DNA of 64,000 bases, taken from assembly GCF_049801055.1 (NCBI RefSeq), contig NZ_JBNAGF010000001.1, forward strand, positions 1 to 64,000, in the 5' to 3' direction. The stretch is from JBNAGF01 sp049801055 (GTDB lineage Bacteria; Pseudomonadota; Alphaproteobacteria; Rhodobacterales; Rhodobacteraceae). The notes below the pieces were generated by a model. That model was not told where the DNA came from. It saw only the letters and a program-made list of their open reading frames with translations, and made no database searches. Of this stretch, positions 37,136 to 45,424 are shown piece after piece. The translations under genes and the position numbers were made by a program. Position 1 is the stretch's first letter, and every line of letters begins with the position of its first letter.

Positions 37136-37297
37136 CCCGAGCTTTGACCTTTTATCTGGCCTCACAATGCTGGTCGGAAATGGCTGCAATCTCACGGTTG
37201 GCGGCCAGCCCCTGACAAGTGATTGCATCGGGCCAGATTTGCCGTCACTCTTCGGCGCACAAGCCCGAAACAGGGCGTCAGAACGGGGAGTTTCAAA

Positions 37298-38311
37298 ATG
37301 ACAGATCTTACACGCCGCTCGGCATTGGGTTTGATGGGCGCAGCCGCAACTTTGCCCATTCTCGGTTCACCAGCGTTTGCCAGCACGAAGCTAACGGTGG
37401 GTGCACTTCGGTTTACCAGCCATGCGGCGTCGTTCGTGGCCTTCGAACGTGGCTATTTCACTGACGAAGGGCTTGATGTGGAGTTCAAGTTCTTTCAGGC
37501 AGCACAGCCGATGGCGGTGGCAATTGCCTCGGGCGATGCAGACTATGCCGTTACGGCGATATCCGGTGGATTAGTGAACCTCGCCGAAAAGGGCGCGGCC
37601 AAGGTGATCGGCGGCGCTCTGAGCGAAGAAAAGGGCATCGACGGGCAGGTGATCCTCGCCTCGAATGCGGCGTACGAGGCGGGCCTGACGAGCCCGGCCG
37701 AACTGGGCGGGAAAACGTTCGCGGTGACGCAGGCCGGCTCTTCCTTCCACTACATGGGATCGAAAATTGCGGCAGCCGAAGGTGTGTCGGTCAGTTTCAA
37801 ACCGCTGCAAAAGGTCGGGGCAATCATTGGTGCAATGAAGTCCGGGCAGGTCGATGCTTGGTCGATCGTGCCGCATATCGCCAAGGCGCTTGCAGGTGGC
37901 GGGGCGGTCAAGGTGATCGGAAACGTTGCGGACTACATCCCGAATTATCAGGTTACCACCGTCTTTACCTCGGCGAACAATGCCGCGAACGAGCGCGCCA
38001 AGACCGAAGCCTTCCTGCGCGCCTTTTCGCGCGGAGCCGACGATTTCAACGCGGCACTGGTAGACAAGACAGCCGGTGAGGACGCCGCCACGGACATGGT
38101 TAAACTGATCCACAAATATGTCTACACGGATCGCCCATTCGAAAAGGCCGAAGGTTCGATCAGAAACGGGGCCATGCGCATTAACAAGGATGCCTCGCTC
38201 AATATGGCATCCGTTAAGGACCAGCTTGGCTGGTTCAAATCGGAGGGTCTGATCAAAGATGGTATCACCACAGATACGCTGGTCGATTCCTCCTATGCTC
38301 CAATGATCTGA
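37298..38311 (+). CDS. ABC importer substrate-binding protein (SsuA/NMT1-like)
   Basis: Periplasmic binding protein of 337 residues. A twin-arginine-type signal (TRRSALGLMGAAATLPIL, cleavage near AFAS) precedes an NMT1/SsuA-like domain starting LTVGALRFTSHAASFVAFERGYF. Start ATG 37298 has GGGGAG at about seven bases. Ligands of this family include sulfonates, nitrate, taurine and thiamine precursors; no feature here decides. It heads a three-gene transporter unit. Confidence 0.85.
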   Translation: MTDLTRRSALGLMGAAATLPILGSPAFASTKLTVGALRFTSHAASFVAFERGYFTDEGLDVEFKFFQAAQPMAVAIASGDADYAVTAISGGLVNLAEKGAAKVIGGALSEEKGIDGQVILASNAAYEAGLTSPAELGGKTFAVTQAGSSFHYMGSKIAAAEGVSVSFKPLQKVGAIIGAMKSGQVDAWSIVPHIAKALAGGGAVKVIGNVADYIPNYQVTTVFTSANNAANERAKTEAFLRAFSRGADDFNAALVDKTAGEDAATDMVKLIHKYVYTDRPFEKAEGSIRNGAMRINKDASLNMASVKDQLGWFKSEGLIKDGITTDTLVDSSYAPMI

Positions 38312-38327
38312 CCGGCGCAGACACGGT

Positions 38328-39095
38328 ATGGATCTGACGCTGCAAGATATCTCGCACCGGTATGGCGACATGCCGGTGCTCAAAGAGATCTCGCTTCATA
38401 TACCGGATGGCGAGATCCTTTGCGTTATCGGTCCTTCGGGGTGTGGCAAGTCCACCCTTCTGAGGATGATTGGCGGGTTGGAGCGACCCGATCTGGGTCG
38501 TATCCTGCAACATGGTGATGCGCCTGCGGGGTGTCTGAATCCACTGACCTTCGTTTTTCAGGACTTCGCTCTTCTGCCGTGGCGCAGCGTTGCGGGGAAT
38601 ATTTCATTGGTTCTGGAAGATCACGGTCTGCCCCGCGCCGAGATAGACCGGATCGTGTCGGATGTTCTGGCGCGTACCAAGCTGAGCGATTTTAAAGATG
38701 CCTTTCCCCGGCAATTGTCTGGGGGAATGAAGCAGAGGGTCGCGATCGCCCGTGCTTTGGCGGTAAACCCGGCCGTCCTGCTGCTGGATGAACCTCTGTC
38801 TGCATTGGATGCCCAGACACGTGAACTTCTGATGGAGGATCTTGTCGGGCTCTGGGTCCGCCAGCCGTTCACGGCGGTCTACGTCACGCACAATCTCGCT
38901 GAGGCCGTTCGGCTGGGCCACAGGGTCGCGGTGCTTTCCCGGCGGCCGGGCCAGCTGCGCGAAGTCATCGAGATTGATACCCCACTGACCGACAGGCAAG
39001 CGGGTGATCGGGAGCTGGAGGCACTTCAGTCCCGGCTGTGGAACCTGATGCGCGAGGAAGCACTGGCTGCGGATCAGGAGTTGCTGAATGTCTGA
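38328..39095 (+). CDS. ABC importer ATP-binding protein (SsuB/TauB-like)
   Basis: ATPase of 255 residues. Walker A is GPSGCGKSTLL (about 35-45), the Q-loop lies at FVFQDFALLPW, the signature is LSGGMKQRVAIARAL, and Walker B is VLLLDEPLSALD followed by switch His in VTHNLAEA. It powers uptake with the adjoining permease, whose start overlaps its end by 8 bases. Confidence 0.9.
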   Translation: MDLTLQDISHRYGDMPVLKEISLHIPDGEILCVIGPSGCGKSTLLRMIGGLERPDLGRILQHGDAPAGCLNPLTFVFQDFALLPWRSVAGNISLVLEDHGLPRAEIDRIVSDVLARTKLSDFKDAFPRQLSGGMKQRVAIARALAVNPAVLLLDEPLSALDAQTRELLMEDLVGLWVRQPFTAVYVTHNLAEAVRLGHRVAVLSRRPGQLREVIEIDTPLTDRQAGDRELEALQSRLWNLMREEALAADQELLNV

Positions 39096-39876
39096 CCGCC
39101 AGGTTCCGTTCCGAGGCGGTGGTTTCAGCCCGGTTTCGAAACGCGGTGCCGGTGTTCTGGTGTTCGTGATTCTGCTTGCGCTGATCGAGTGGGGCACGCG
39201 GGCAGGCTGGATTTCGAATCTGACCCTGCCGCGGCCAAGCGACGTTTTCTTAACCCTTCGGAACCTGGCGGAATCTGGTCTGCTGTTGTCCCATTTGCTG
39301 CCCTCCTTGAGTCGACTGATTGTAGGGTCGTCAATGGGCGTGACAGCGGGCATTGGCATCGGCGTGATGATTGGCCTGTTCTCGTATGTCCGGGCCGGGC
39401 TGGTTCCGCTGGTTGCCGCGATCTTCCCGATTCCGAAAATCGCGCTGCTGCCGCTGTTCGTAATCTGGTTCGGGATAGACGAGGGATCAAAATACGCCCT
39501 GATTGCGCTCGGGACCTTCACGCCCACCGTTGTCGCCACATACGGTGCGGTGGATAACGTGGATCGAGGGTTGATCCGAATGGGTCAGAGCTTTGGTCTG
39601 CGATGGTTCAGCATCGTGCGCAAAATCGTGTTGCCGGGTGCGTTGCCCGGTATCTTGTCAGGAATGCGTGTATCTCTGGCCATCGGCATCATCCTGCTGG
39701 TCGCCGCCGAAATGCTGGGGGCTGAATATGGCATCGGCGCATACATCCTCGAAGCGGGTTCACTATATGATCTTGAACGACTTTTTGCGGGTGTCGTGAT
39801 CCTTTCGGCGCTGGGTGTTCTGACAAGCTGGGCAATTGGCCAGATGGAGAAACGGCTGCTGGCATGGCGGGGTTGA
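39088..39876 (+). CDS. ABC importer permease (SsuC-like)
   Basis: Inner-membrane permease of 262 residues with about six hydrophobic segments. The coupling-helix EAA-like motif lies in GLIRMGQSFGLRWFSIVRKIVLPGALPGILSGMRVSLA. It belongs to the BPD type found in nitrate, sulfonate and taurine importers. It overlaps the ATPase gene by 8 bases. Confidence 0.9.
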   Translation: MSDRQVPFRGGGFSPVSKRGAGVLVFVILLALIEWGTRAGWISNLTLPRPSDVFLTLRNLAESGLLLSHLLPSLSRLIVGSSMGVTAGIGIGVMIGLFSYVRAGLVPLVAAIFPIPKIALLPLFVIWFGIDEGSKYALIALGTFTPTVVATYGAVDNVDRGLIRMGQSFGLRWFSIVRKIVLPGALPGILSGMRVSLAIGIILLVAAEMLGAEYGIGAYILEAGSLYDLERLFAGVVILSALGVLTSWAIGQMEKRLLAWRG

Positions 39877-39921
39877 TCAGGCTATTCTCCGATCAAAACA
39901 AACGAGCAGGTGTTTCCCGTT

Positions 39922-41055
39922 ATGATTGATCGACGTCTCTTTTCTCTCGGCCTTGGCGCAACTGTATTGTCAGCCTGTACGAACGCGGCCTCTACGAGCG
40001 CCCCGAAGACCCGCATGCAATCGGTTCCGAACGCCGGTTGGGATGCCTGGGTGTCGGGCTTCCAAGGACGCGCTGAGCGGCAAGGGATATCGGCGCAGAC
40101 CATCGACCGGGCTTTTCGCGGCGCTGGCTATCTACCCGGAGTGATTGAGCGGGACCGCAACCAGACGGAATTCACCCGGTCGCTTGAGGATTATCTTGCG
40201 ATCGCCGCCTCGGACGAGCGGATTTCCATGGGTCGGCAGATGCTGCAAAAACATGGCCAGCTGCTCAGCCGAATCGAGTCGGCCTATGGTGTCGAAAAAG
40301 AGGTTGTGACAGCCGTGTGGGGGCTGGAAAGCCGATACGGCCAGCGCCGGGGCGACGTGCCGGTCATCTCGGCCTTGTCGACACTGGCGTATGACGGGCG
40401 TCGCGGAGCCTTTTTCGAAAGCCAGTTGGTCGCCGCCCTGAAGATCCTGCAAAATGGCGATACCACGCCGGACAACATGACCGGAAGCTGGGCGGGGGCC
40501 ATGGGGCACACCCAATTCATTCCGACGTCTTACCTGGCCTATGCAGTAGATTTTACGGGGGATGGACGCCGCGACATCTGGTCTGACAACCCTGCGGACG
40601 CACTGGCATCTGCAGCGGCCTATCTCAAGCGATCCGGCTGGGTGTTCGGGCAGCCTTGGGGCGGAGAGGTCGGTTCGGCCGCTGCCAATTCAAGAACGCC
40701 GTCGGCCATTATCCAGCCGCAATCGCCAGGCCCAAAATTCGCGGTCTTCCGCAATTTCAGCGTGATCAAGCGATACAACAACTCGGACAAGTATGCGATC
40801 GGAGTTGGGCATCTGTCCGACCGTATTGCGGGTGCTGGACCGCTCAAGACACCCTTTGGACCCGATGCCAACGGGTTGACGCTGAATGATCGCAAAGAGC
40901 TTCAGCAGCGCCTGATAAAGGCCGGGTATGACACCAAGGGTGCGGACGGGGTTATCGGCTCCAATAGCACCGCGGCCATCAGCGCTTATCAGAGGGACAA
41001 TGGATTGCCAGTGACGGGCACCCCTTCGATGGAGTTGCTGCAGCGGCTAAGGTGA
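39922..41055 (+). CDS. MltB-family lytic murein transglycosylase with peptidoglycan-binding domain
   Basis: Envelope lipoprotein of 377 residues. The lipobox is VLSAC near residue 15. The SLT-2/MltB catalytic domain spans about 40-310, with the catalytic Glu in VTAVWGLESRYGQ and TQFIPTSYLAYA as the second signature; a PG_binding_1 domain (about 320-377) ends the protein. It cleaves glycan strands to anhydromuropeptides. ATG 39922 is chosen over an upstream GTG four codons earlier. Confidence 0.9.
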   Translation: MIDRRLFSLGLGATVLSACTNAASTSAPKTRMQSVPNAGWDAWVSGFQGRAERQGISAQTIDRAFRGAGYLPGVIERDRNQTEFTRSLEDYLAIAASDERISMGRQMLQKHGQLLSRIESAYGVEKEVVTAVWGLESRYGQRRGDVPVISALSTLAYDGRRGAFFESQLVAALKILQNGDTTPDNMTGSWAGAMGHTQFIPTSYLAYAVDFTGDGRRDIWSDNPADALASAAAYLKRSGWVFGQPWGGEVGSAAANSRTPSAIIQPQSPGPKFAVFRNFSVIKRYNNSDKYAIGVGHLSDRIAGAGPLKTPFGPDANGLTLNDRKELQQRLIKAGYDTKGADGVIGSNSTAAISAYQRDNGLPVTGTPSMELLQRLR

Positions 41056-41136
41056 CATCTCTGTCATTGGGTCGGATACTCTGACCCGCAAACACGTTTT
41101 TCACGATCGGAGCGGCTTTGCTTCAATCACGCGCGG

Positions 41137-42099
41137 TCAGGCAGCCAGACCTTTTGAGCCCATTTCGAGGAACTTCTTGCGCCGGTCGCGGATCAAGTCT
41201 TCGCGGCTTCCATTTTCCAGTTCGCTCAGCATCGCTTCGATCGCGTGACCGACCGACTCGATGGTCGCGGCGCGGTCTCGATGGGCGCCGCCCTTGGGTT
41301 CGCTGATGATGCGGTCAACTACGCCCAGTTTATGCAGATCCTGAGCCGTCAGGCGCAGGGCCTCGGCGGCTTCGCGCATCTTTTCGGAGTCCTTCCACAG
41401 AATAGAGGCGCAGCCTTCCGGCGAAATGACCGAATAAACCGAATGCTCCAACATCGCCACGCGGTTGGCAGTGGCAAACGCCACCGCGCCGCCGGAGCCG
41501 CCTTCACCGATGATGACCGAGACCAAGGGAACTCCGATCTTCAGGCACATCTCGGTTGACCGGGCGATTGCTTCTGACTGACCGCGCTCTTCGGCGCCTT
41601 TGCCGGGATAGGCACCGGGTGTGTCGACCAGAGTCACCACGGGCAGGCCGAAACGGCCGGCCATTTCCATCAGGCGAATTGCCTTCCTGTAGCCCTCGGG
41701 CCGGGCCATGCCAAAGTTCCGTTCGATCCGGGACTTGGTATCCGACCCCTTTTCGTGACCGATGACCATGACCGGTCTATCGTTGAACCGGGCCAGCCCG
41801 CCCATGACCGAATGATCGTCGGCAAAGTTCCGGTCTCCGGCCAGCGGCGTGTACTCGTCAAACAGGGCCTGAACGTAGTCCTGGCAATGCGGACGGCCGG
41901 GATGCCGGGCAACCTGACATTTCCGCCACGGCGTAAGATCCTTGTACAGATCCTCGAGGAGAGCTGCCGCCTTGGCGTCGAGCGCCGCGGCTTCGTCGGA
42001 AATGTCCATTTCCTCATTGGCCCGGGCAAGGGCCCGCAACTCTTCCGCCTTGCCTTCGATCTCGGCCAGCGGTTTTTCGAAATCCAGATACTGGGTCAT
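41137..42099 (-). CDS. accA: Acetyl-CoA carboxylase carboxyltransferase subunit alpha
   Basis: Protein of 320 residues, the standard AccA length. It starts with a coiled-coil-like DFEKPLAEIEGKAEELRAL, then the crotonase-type carboxyltransferase core: MVIGHEKGSDTKSRIERNFGMARPEGYRKA, TLVDTPGAYPG and GGSGGAVAFA. It transfers CO2 from carboxybiotin to acetyl-CoA for fatty acid synthesis. The accD, accB and accC genes are not in the window. Confidence 0.95.
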   Translation of the reverse strand: MTQYLDFEKPLAEIEGKAEELRALARANEEMDISDEAAALDAKAAALLEDLYKDLTPWRKCQVARHPGRPHCQDYVQALFDEYTPLAGDRNFADDHSVMGGLARFNDRPVMVIGHEKGSDTKSRIERNFGMARPEGYRKAIRLMEMAGRFGLPVVTLVDTPGAYPGKGAEERGQSEAIARSTEMCLKIGVPLVSVIIGEGGSGGAVAFATANRVAMLEHSVYSVISPEGCASILWKDSEKMREAAEALRLTAQDLHKLGVVDRIISEPKGGAHRDRAATIESVGHAIEAMLSELENGSREDLIRDRRKKFLEMGSKGLAA

Positions 42100-42226
42100 G
42101 TCGCCTCTTCACGCGGGTAGTGGAGGCTATATGACCGCAAGGGCTCTCGGATGCAACTCGGCAGGAGACTTGATTTCCGGACAGAGTGCTGTAGGCCGCT
42201 AAGCCCGGGCATTCAACGCGGCAATG

Positions 42227-42823
42227 TCAGATCGACAAAAGCAGCGGATAGAGAGACGCCACCAAAAGCAGCGCCATCGTGCGATTGAACAGGGTCAGGC
42301 GATGTGGATCGGTCAAAAACCGTGCCATCTGCTGCCCGAGAACTGTCCAAGTTCCGACCGAGGGCAGATTCACTGCGCCAAAAACCAAGGCAACAAGAAG
42401 CACAGCCGACATCGACCTGTCGGGGGAATAGGCGCTGATCGCCGTCAGGGCCATTGCCCATGCTTTCGGGTTGACCCACTGGAAGGTGGCTGCCTCTAGA
42501 AATGTCATCGGACGGGCTTCGGCTCCTTGAGCGCGGACCGGCCCTGCCTGCGAGATCTTCCATGCCAGATACAGCAGGTAAACCGCAGACAGACATTTAA
42601 GCACGGCATAGCTGTAAGGGATCGTGTCGAAAACCTGCATCAACCCAGTGCCAACCAGCACCACCATGAAAGTAAATCCAATGCCGATCCCCAGCATATG
42701 CGGAATCGACCGCCGGAATCCGAAATTCGCCCCAGATGTCATCAGCATCAGGTTGTTGGGCCCTGGCGTGATCGAAGAGGCGAAAGCGAAAGCAATCAGA
42801 GCGGTGAGGATTTCCAGCGTCAT
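42227..42823 (-). CDS. LysE-family amino-acid exporter
   Basis: Membrane protein of 198 residues with six hydrophobic segments. The opening FASSITPGPNNLMLMTSGANFG is the LysE/RhtB family signature. ATG 42823 (MTLEILTALIAF) is preferred; a longer frame has no membrane-like start. It is divergent from an Lrp-type gene, a common arrangement for amino-acid exporters and their regulators. Substrate is unknown. Confidence 0.9.
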   Translation of the reverse strand: MTLEILTALIAFAFASSITPGPNNLMLMTSGANFGFRRSIPHMLGIGIGFTFMVVLVGTGLMQVFDTIPYSYAVLKCLSAVYLLYLAWKISQAGPVRAQGAEARPMTFLEAATFQWVNPKAWAMALTAISAYSPDRSMSAVLLVALVFGAVNLPSVGTWTVLGQQMARFLTDPHRLTLFNRTMALLLVASLYPLLLSI

Positions 42824-42853
42824 GTGTTGATTTGTTGCGCATTCTAAGCGAAA

Positions 42854-42879
42854 TGAAATTGCAAAATTGCACCATTTCA
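42854..42879. promoter_or_regulatory. Inverted repeat in the LysE/Lrp divergent promoter
   Basis: TGAAAT (42854-42859) and ATTTCA (42874-42879) form an inverted repeat around an AT-rich centre, between the two divergent start codons. The Lrp-type protein is the probable ligand. Confidence 0.45.
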
Positions 42880-42896
42880 CCCAATCTCTGCAACCA

Positions 42897-43349
42897 ATGG
42901 TCACAGTGGATGAGATATCACTGAAAATATTGCGTGAGCTGGCCGGCAACGGTCGGATCAGCAATCTTGAGCTGGCTGAAAGGGTGGGGCTGTCGCCCTC
43001 GGCTTGTCTGAGGCGGGTGCAGGATCTGGAACGGCGCGGGGTAATCTCGGGCTATCGGGCAGTGTTGGACCCTCAGGCCATGGGCATCGGTTTCGTCGCT
43101 TATATTGGTGTTGGTTTGGGCGAACACTCCAAGGCGGCGCAGGAGGCATTCGAACGGGCCATGTCCCGCGCGCCCGAAGTCACAGAATGCCATAATACAA
43201 CGGGAACGATCGAGTATTTGCTAAGGGTGGAATGCGCTGACCTTCCGTCATACAAACTGTTCCACACCGAGGTTCTGGGGGCAGCGCCCCATGTGAATTC
43301 CATAACGTCCTACGTGGTTCTTGGGTCCCCGAAGGACCAGCGCGCCTGA
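42897..43349 (+). CDS. Lrp/AsnC-family regulator
   Basis: Regulator of 150 residues. N-terminal HTH: ISNLELAERVGLSPSACLRRVQDLERRGVISGYRA; C-terminal RAM/AsnC domain with VTECHNTTGTIEYLLRVECADL. ATG 42897 (MVTVDEISLKIL) is the usual start for the family. It faces the LysE gene, with which it probably forms a sensor-exporter pair. Confidence 0.9.
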   Translation: MVTVDEISLKILRELAGNGRISNLELAERVGLSPSACLRRVQDLERRGVISGYRAVLDPQAMGIGFVAYIGVGLGEHSKAAQEAFERAMSRAPEVTECHNTTGTIEYLLRVECADLPSYKLFHTEVLGAAPHVNSITSYVVLGSPKDQRA

Positions 43350-43467
43350 ATGTGAACGGGCGCGAAACCGTTGGGGCTTGCCGTTGTCTCTGGCTGCGCT
43401 TAACGTTTTGACAGGGAAACTGGCAAAGCCCGGCACCGCCCGGCGCAGATCGGAAACGGAGATCCCA

Positions 43468-44046
43468 ATGAAATCAATTCTGACCGGAGCTGTTGCTGCC
43501 TCCGCGCTGCTTTGTACTTCTGTGGCTTTTGCCGCGCCTTTGAAGCTTACCCCGGCCACAAAGTCGCCCAAGAGTGGGGGCCTGTCGGTGAAATACGCCT
43601 GGGCCGGAGATCCACCTGCCAGGATTCAGTCGCTCAACGAGGCCAAGCAAATGCTCGGGGGCGCCAAGGCCGGCCCGCCTTTGCGAGGCCTTGACTACGC
43701 GGATACAAACAAGGGCGATCCGGTCATGACGCATGAGCAGCACTACAATGTCGCTGCTGACATCAGGGGATACATTAAGTTCGATGCGCCCGGCATCTAC
43801 GAGCTTGAAACCTGGTCGAATGACGGTATCGAGGCTCGCATCGGCGGTCAGGTGGTCGGCAAACAGCCCACCCGGTCAGGTGGGTGCGATCCCAACCAGC
43901 GGGTCGAGGTCGAGGTGCCCAAGGCCGGGTGGTATCCGCTCCAGATTCAATACTTCCAGAAATACGGCACATCTTGCCTGATGATGAAATGGGGCAAGAA
44001 GGGGGAGAAACTGAAGTGGGTTCCTAACAACGCCTTCGGTCGCTGA
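43468..44046 (+). CDS. Exported PA14-like single-domain protein
   Basis: Protein of 192 residues with a Sec signal (residues 1-22, cleavage near AFAA). The rest forms one PA14-like beta-sandwich: HYNVAADIRGYIKFDAPGIYELETWSNDGIEARIGG, then VEVPKAGWYPLQIQYFQKYGTSCLMMKW. PA14 domains bind carbohydrates or mediate adhesion, usually as parts of larger enzymes; a stand-alone one is less common. Two Cys may form a disulfide. No functional partner adjoins. Confidence 0.7.
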   Translation: MKSILTGAVAASALLCTSVAFAAPLKLTPATKSPKSGGLSVKYAWAGDPPARIQSLNEAKQMLGGAKAGPPLRGLDYADTNKGDPVMTHEQHYNVAADIRGYIKFDAPGIYELETWSNDGIEARIGGQVVGKQPTRSGGCDPNQRVEVEVPKAGWYPLQIQYFQKYGTSCLMMKWGKKGEKLKWVPNNAFGR

Positions 44047-44112
44047 TAGGTTAGGCATTGCTGGGGGCTCGACCCCTATCGCTCTTACGATTCCCCTATT
44101 TTTGGCCGGAAG

Positions 44113-44156
44113 AAAAAAGGGGCGCTCCGATTGGGACGCCCCTTGCTGCTTTTTTG
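44113..44156. terminator. Bidirectional terminator
   Basis: GGGGCG (44119-44124) pairs with CGCCCC (44137-44142) with imperfect extension towards the GATT loop, flanked by an A run on the left and a T run on the right. It serves the convergent PA14-like gene and mcl1. Confidence 0.75.
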
Positions 44157-44164
44157 GAATTCGG

Positions 44165-45127
44165 TCAGCCGTTTGCGGCGATCAGTTCGGCCTGCGCCAC
44201 GATCACTTCGGCCTGTTTGATCGAGGCGATGTCCACGAGGCGGCCCTTGTAGACGGTGGCGCCTTCGCCGTTCGCCTTGGCCTGTTCCATTGCAGACAGG
44301 ATCTCGCGGGCTTCGGTCACGGCTTCGTCCGAGGGGGTGAAGACCGTATTGGCCAGCGCGATCTGTTTGGGGTGGATCGCCCATTTGCCGACCATGCCCA
44401 GCGTTGCCGAGCGTTTGGCTTGCGCGATATAACCTTCGTCATCCGAGAAATCGCCAAAGGGGCCGTCCACCGGCAACACGCCGTGTGTCCGGCAGGCGGC
44501 GACGATGGCGGTCTGCGCCCAGTGCCACGGGTCCGACCAGTGCTTGTCGCCGCCCCGCAGCATGTAATAATCTTCCTGCGTGCCACCGATGCCTGTCGTC
44601 TGCATGCCCATCGAGGCGGCAAAGTCCGCCGCGCCGAGGCTCATGGCCTGAAGGCGCGGCGAAGATGCTGCGATCGCCTCGACATGCGCAATGCCGGCGG
44701 CCGATTCGATGATGACTTCGAAAGAGACCGGCTTTGTCCGCCCCTTGGCCTGCTCAATGGCTGTGACCAGAGCGTCAACGGCATAGACGTCTTCGGCGCA
44801 CCCGACCTTGGGGATCATGATCTGATCGAGCCGATCGCTGGCCTGCTCCATAAGGTCGACCACGTCGCGATACCAATAGGGCGTGTCGAGCCCGTTGATC
44901 CGCACCGACATGTACTTGTTGCCCCAGTCCACCGTGTTCAGCGCCTCGATGATATTGGCACGCGCCACATCCTTGTCGCTGGGGGCAACCGAGTCTTCGA
45001 GATCAAGGTTGATGACATCCGCCGCCGAGGCCGCCATCTTCGGAAACAGTTTGGTGTTGGACCCCGGGCCGAACAATTGGCATCGGTTGGGGCGGGAGGG
45101 TGCGGCAGGCTGAATGCGGAAGCTCAT
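44165..45127 (-). CDS. mcl1: L-malyl-CoA/beta-methylmalyl-CoA lyase
   Basis: CitE-like lyase of 320 residues that closely resembles Rhodobacter Mcl1. It opens SFRIQPAAPSRPNRCQLFGP, has the metal-binding INLDLEDSVAPSDK, VRINGLDTPYWYRDVV, EVIIESAAGIAHV, and WAIHPKQIALAN near the C-terminus. It cleaves malyl-CoA and beta-methylmalyl-CoA in the ethylmalonyl-CoA and related C2/C3 pathways. It is divergent from dgcN across 297 bases with repeats. The remaining pathway genes are elsewhere. Confidence 0.9.
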   Translation of the reverse strand: MSFRIQPAAPSRPNRCQLFGPGSNTKLFPKMAASAADVINLDLEDSVAPSDKDVARANIIEALNTVDWGNKYMSVRINGLDTPYWYRDVVDLMEQASDRLDQIMIPKVGCAEDVYAVDALVTAIEQAKGRTKPVSFEVIIESAAGIAHVEAIAASSPRLQAMSLGAADFAASMGMQTTGIGGTQEDYYMLRGGDKHWSDPWHWAQTAIVAACRTHGVLPVDGPFGDFSDDEGYIAQAKRSATLGMVGKWAIHPKQIALANTVFTPSDEAVTEAREILSAMEQAKANGEGATVYKGRLVDIASIKQAEVIVAQAELIAANG

Positions 45128-45195
45128 GATCGAGACCTTGTTGAGTAAGTAAATTACGTTTTGCTACCCTCAGGCAGTATTAAATTGCGTGAGGA

Positions 45196-45238
45196 TGCGC
45201 AAGCGCCTTTGTGCATGCGCAGCAATGCTTGCGCAGCA
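45196..45238. repeat. Clustered TGCGCA repeats upstream of mcl1
   Basis: TGCGCAAGC (45196-45204) is inverted as GCTTGCGCA (45227-45235), and TGCGCAGCA occurs twice (45216-45224 and 45230-45238). Together they may form a hairpin in the leader of mcl1, 70-110 bases before its start, or a multi-site operator. Confidence 0.5.
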
Positions 45239-45312
45239 TTTGTCGCCCAGTTGGCTCTTTTGGCTGATGAATTTTTTTGCATCGCGAAAACTTCGAAGAA
45301 ACGTGCGTGATT

Positions 45313-45325
45313 TTTGCAATGCAAA
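45313..45325. promoter_or_regulatory. TTTGCA-A-TGCAAA palindrome between mcl1 and dgcN
   Basis: A perfect 13-base palindrome with a single central base. Its TGCAAA half-sites resemble those bound by RamB/PccR-type regulators of acetate and propionate metabolism, which would fit mcl1. This is a resemblance only. Confidence 0.4.
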
Positions 45326-45424
45326 GGATAATCTTCGATTTCTCTTATCAGGTCCGCTGGAAAACGCGACAGCCTCGTAGATCCGCCTCTCTAGAATGCG
45401 GCGGGCGAAAAGGAGTGAAGCGCG

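Noticed and set aside
44102..45148. Open frame of 348 codons opposite mcl1
   Set aside because: Shadow of mcl1; the translation has no domain signature and spans the terminator.
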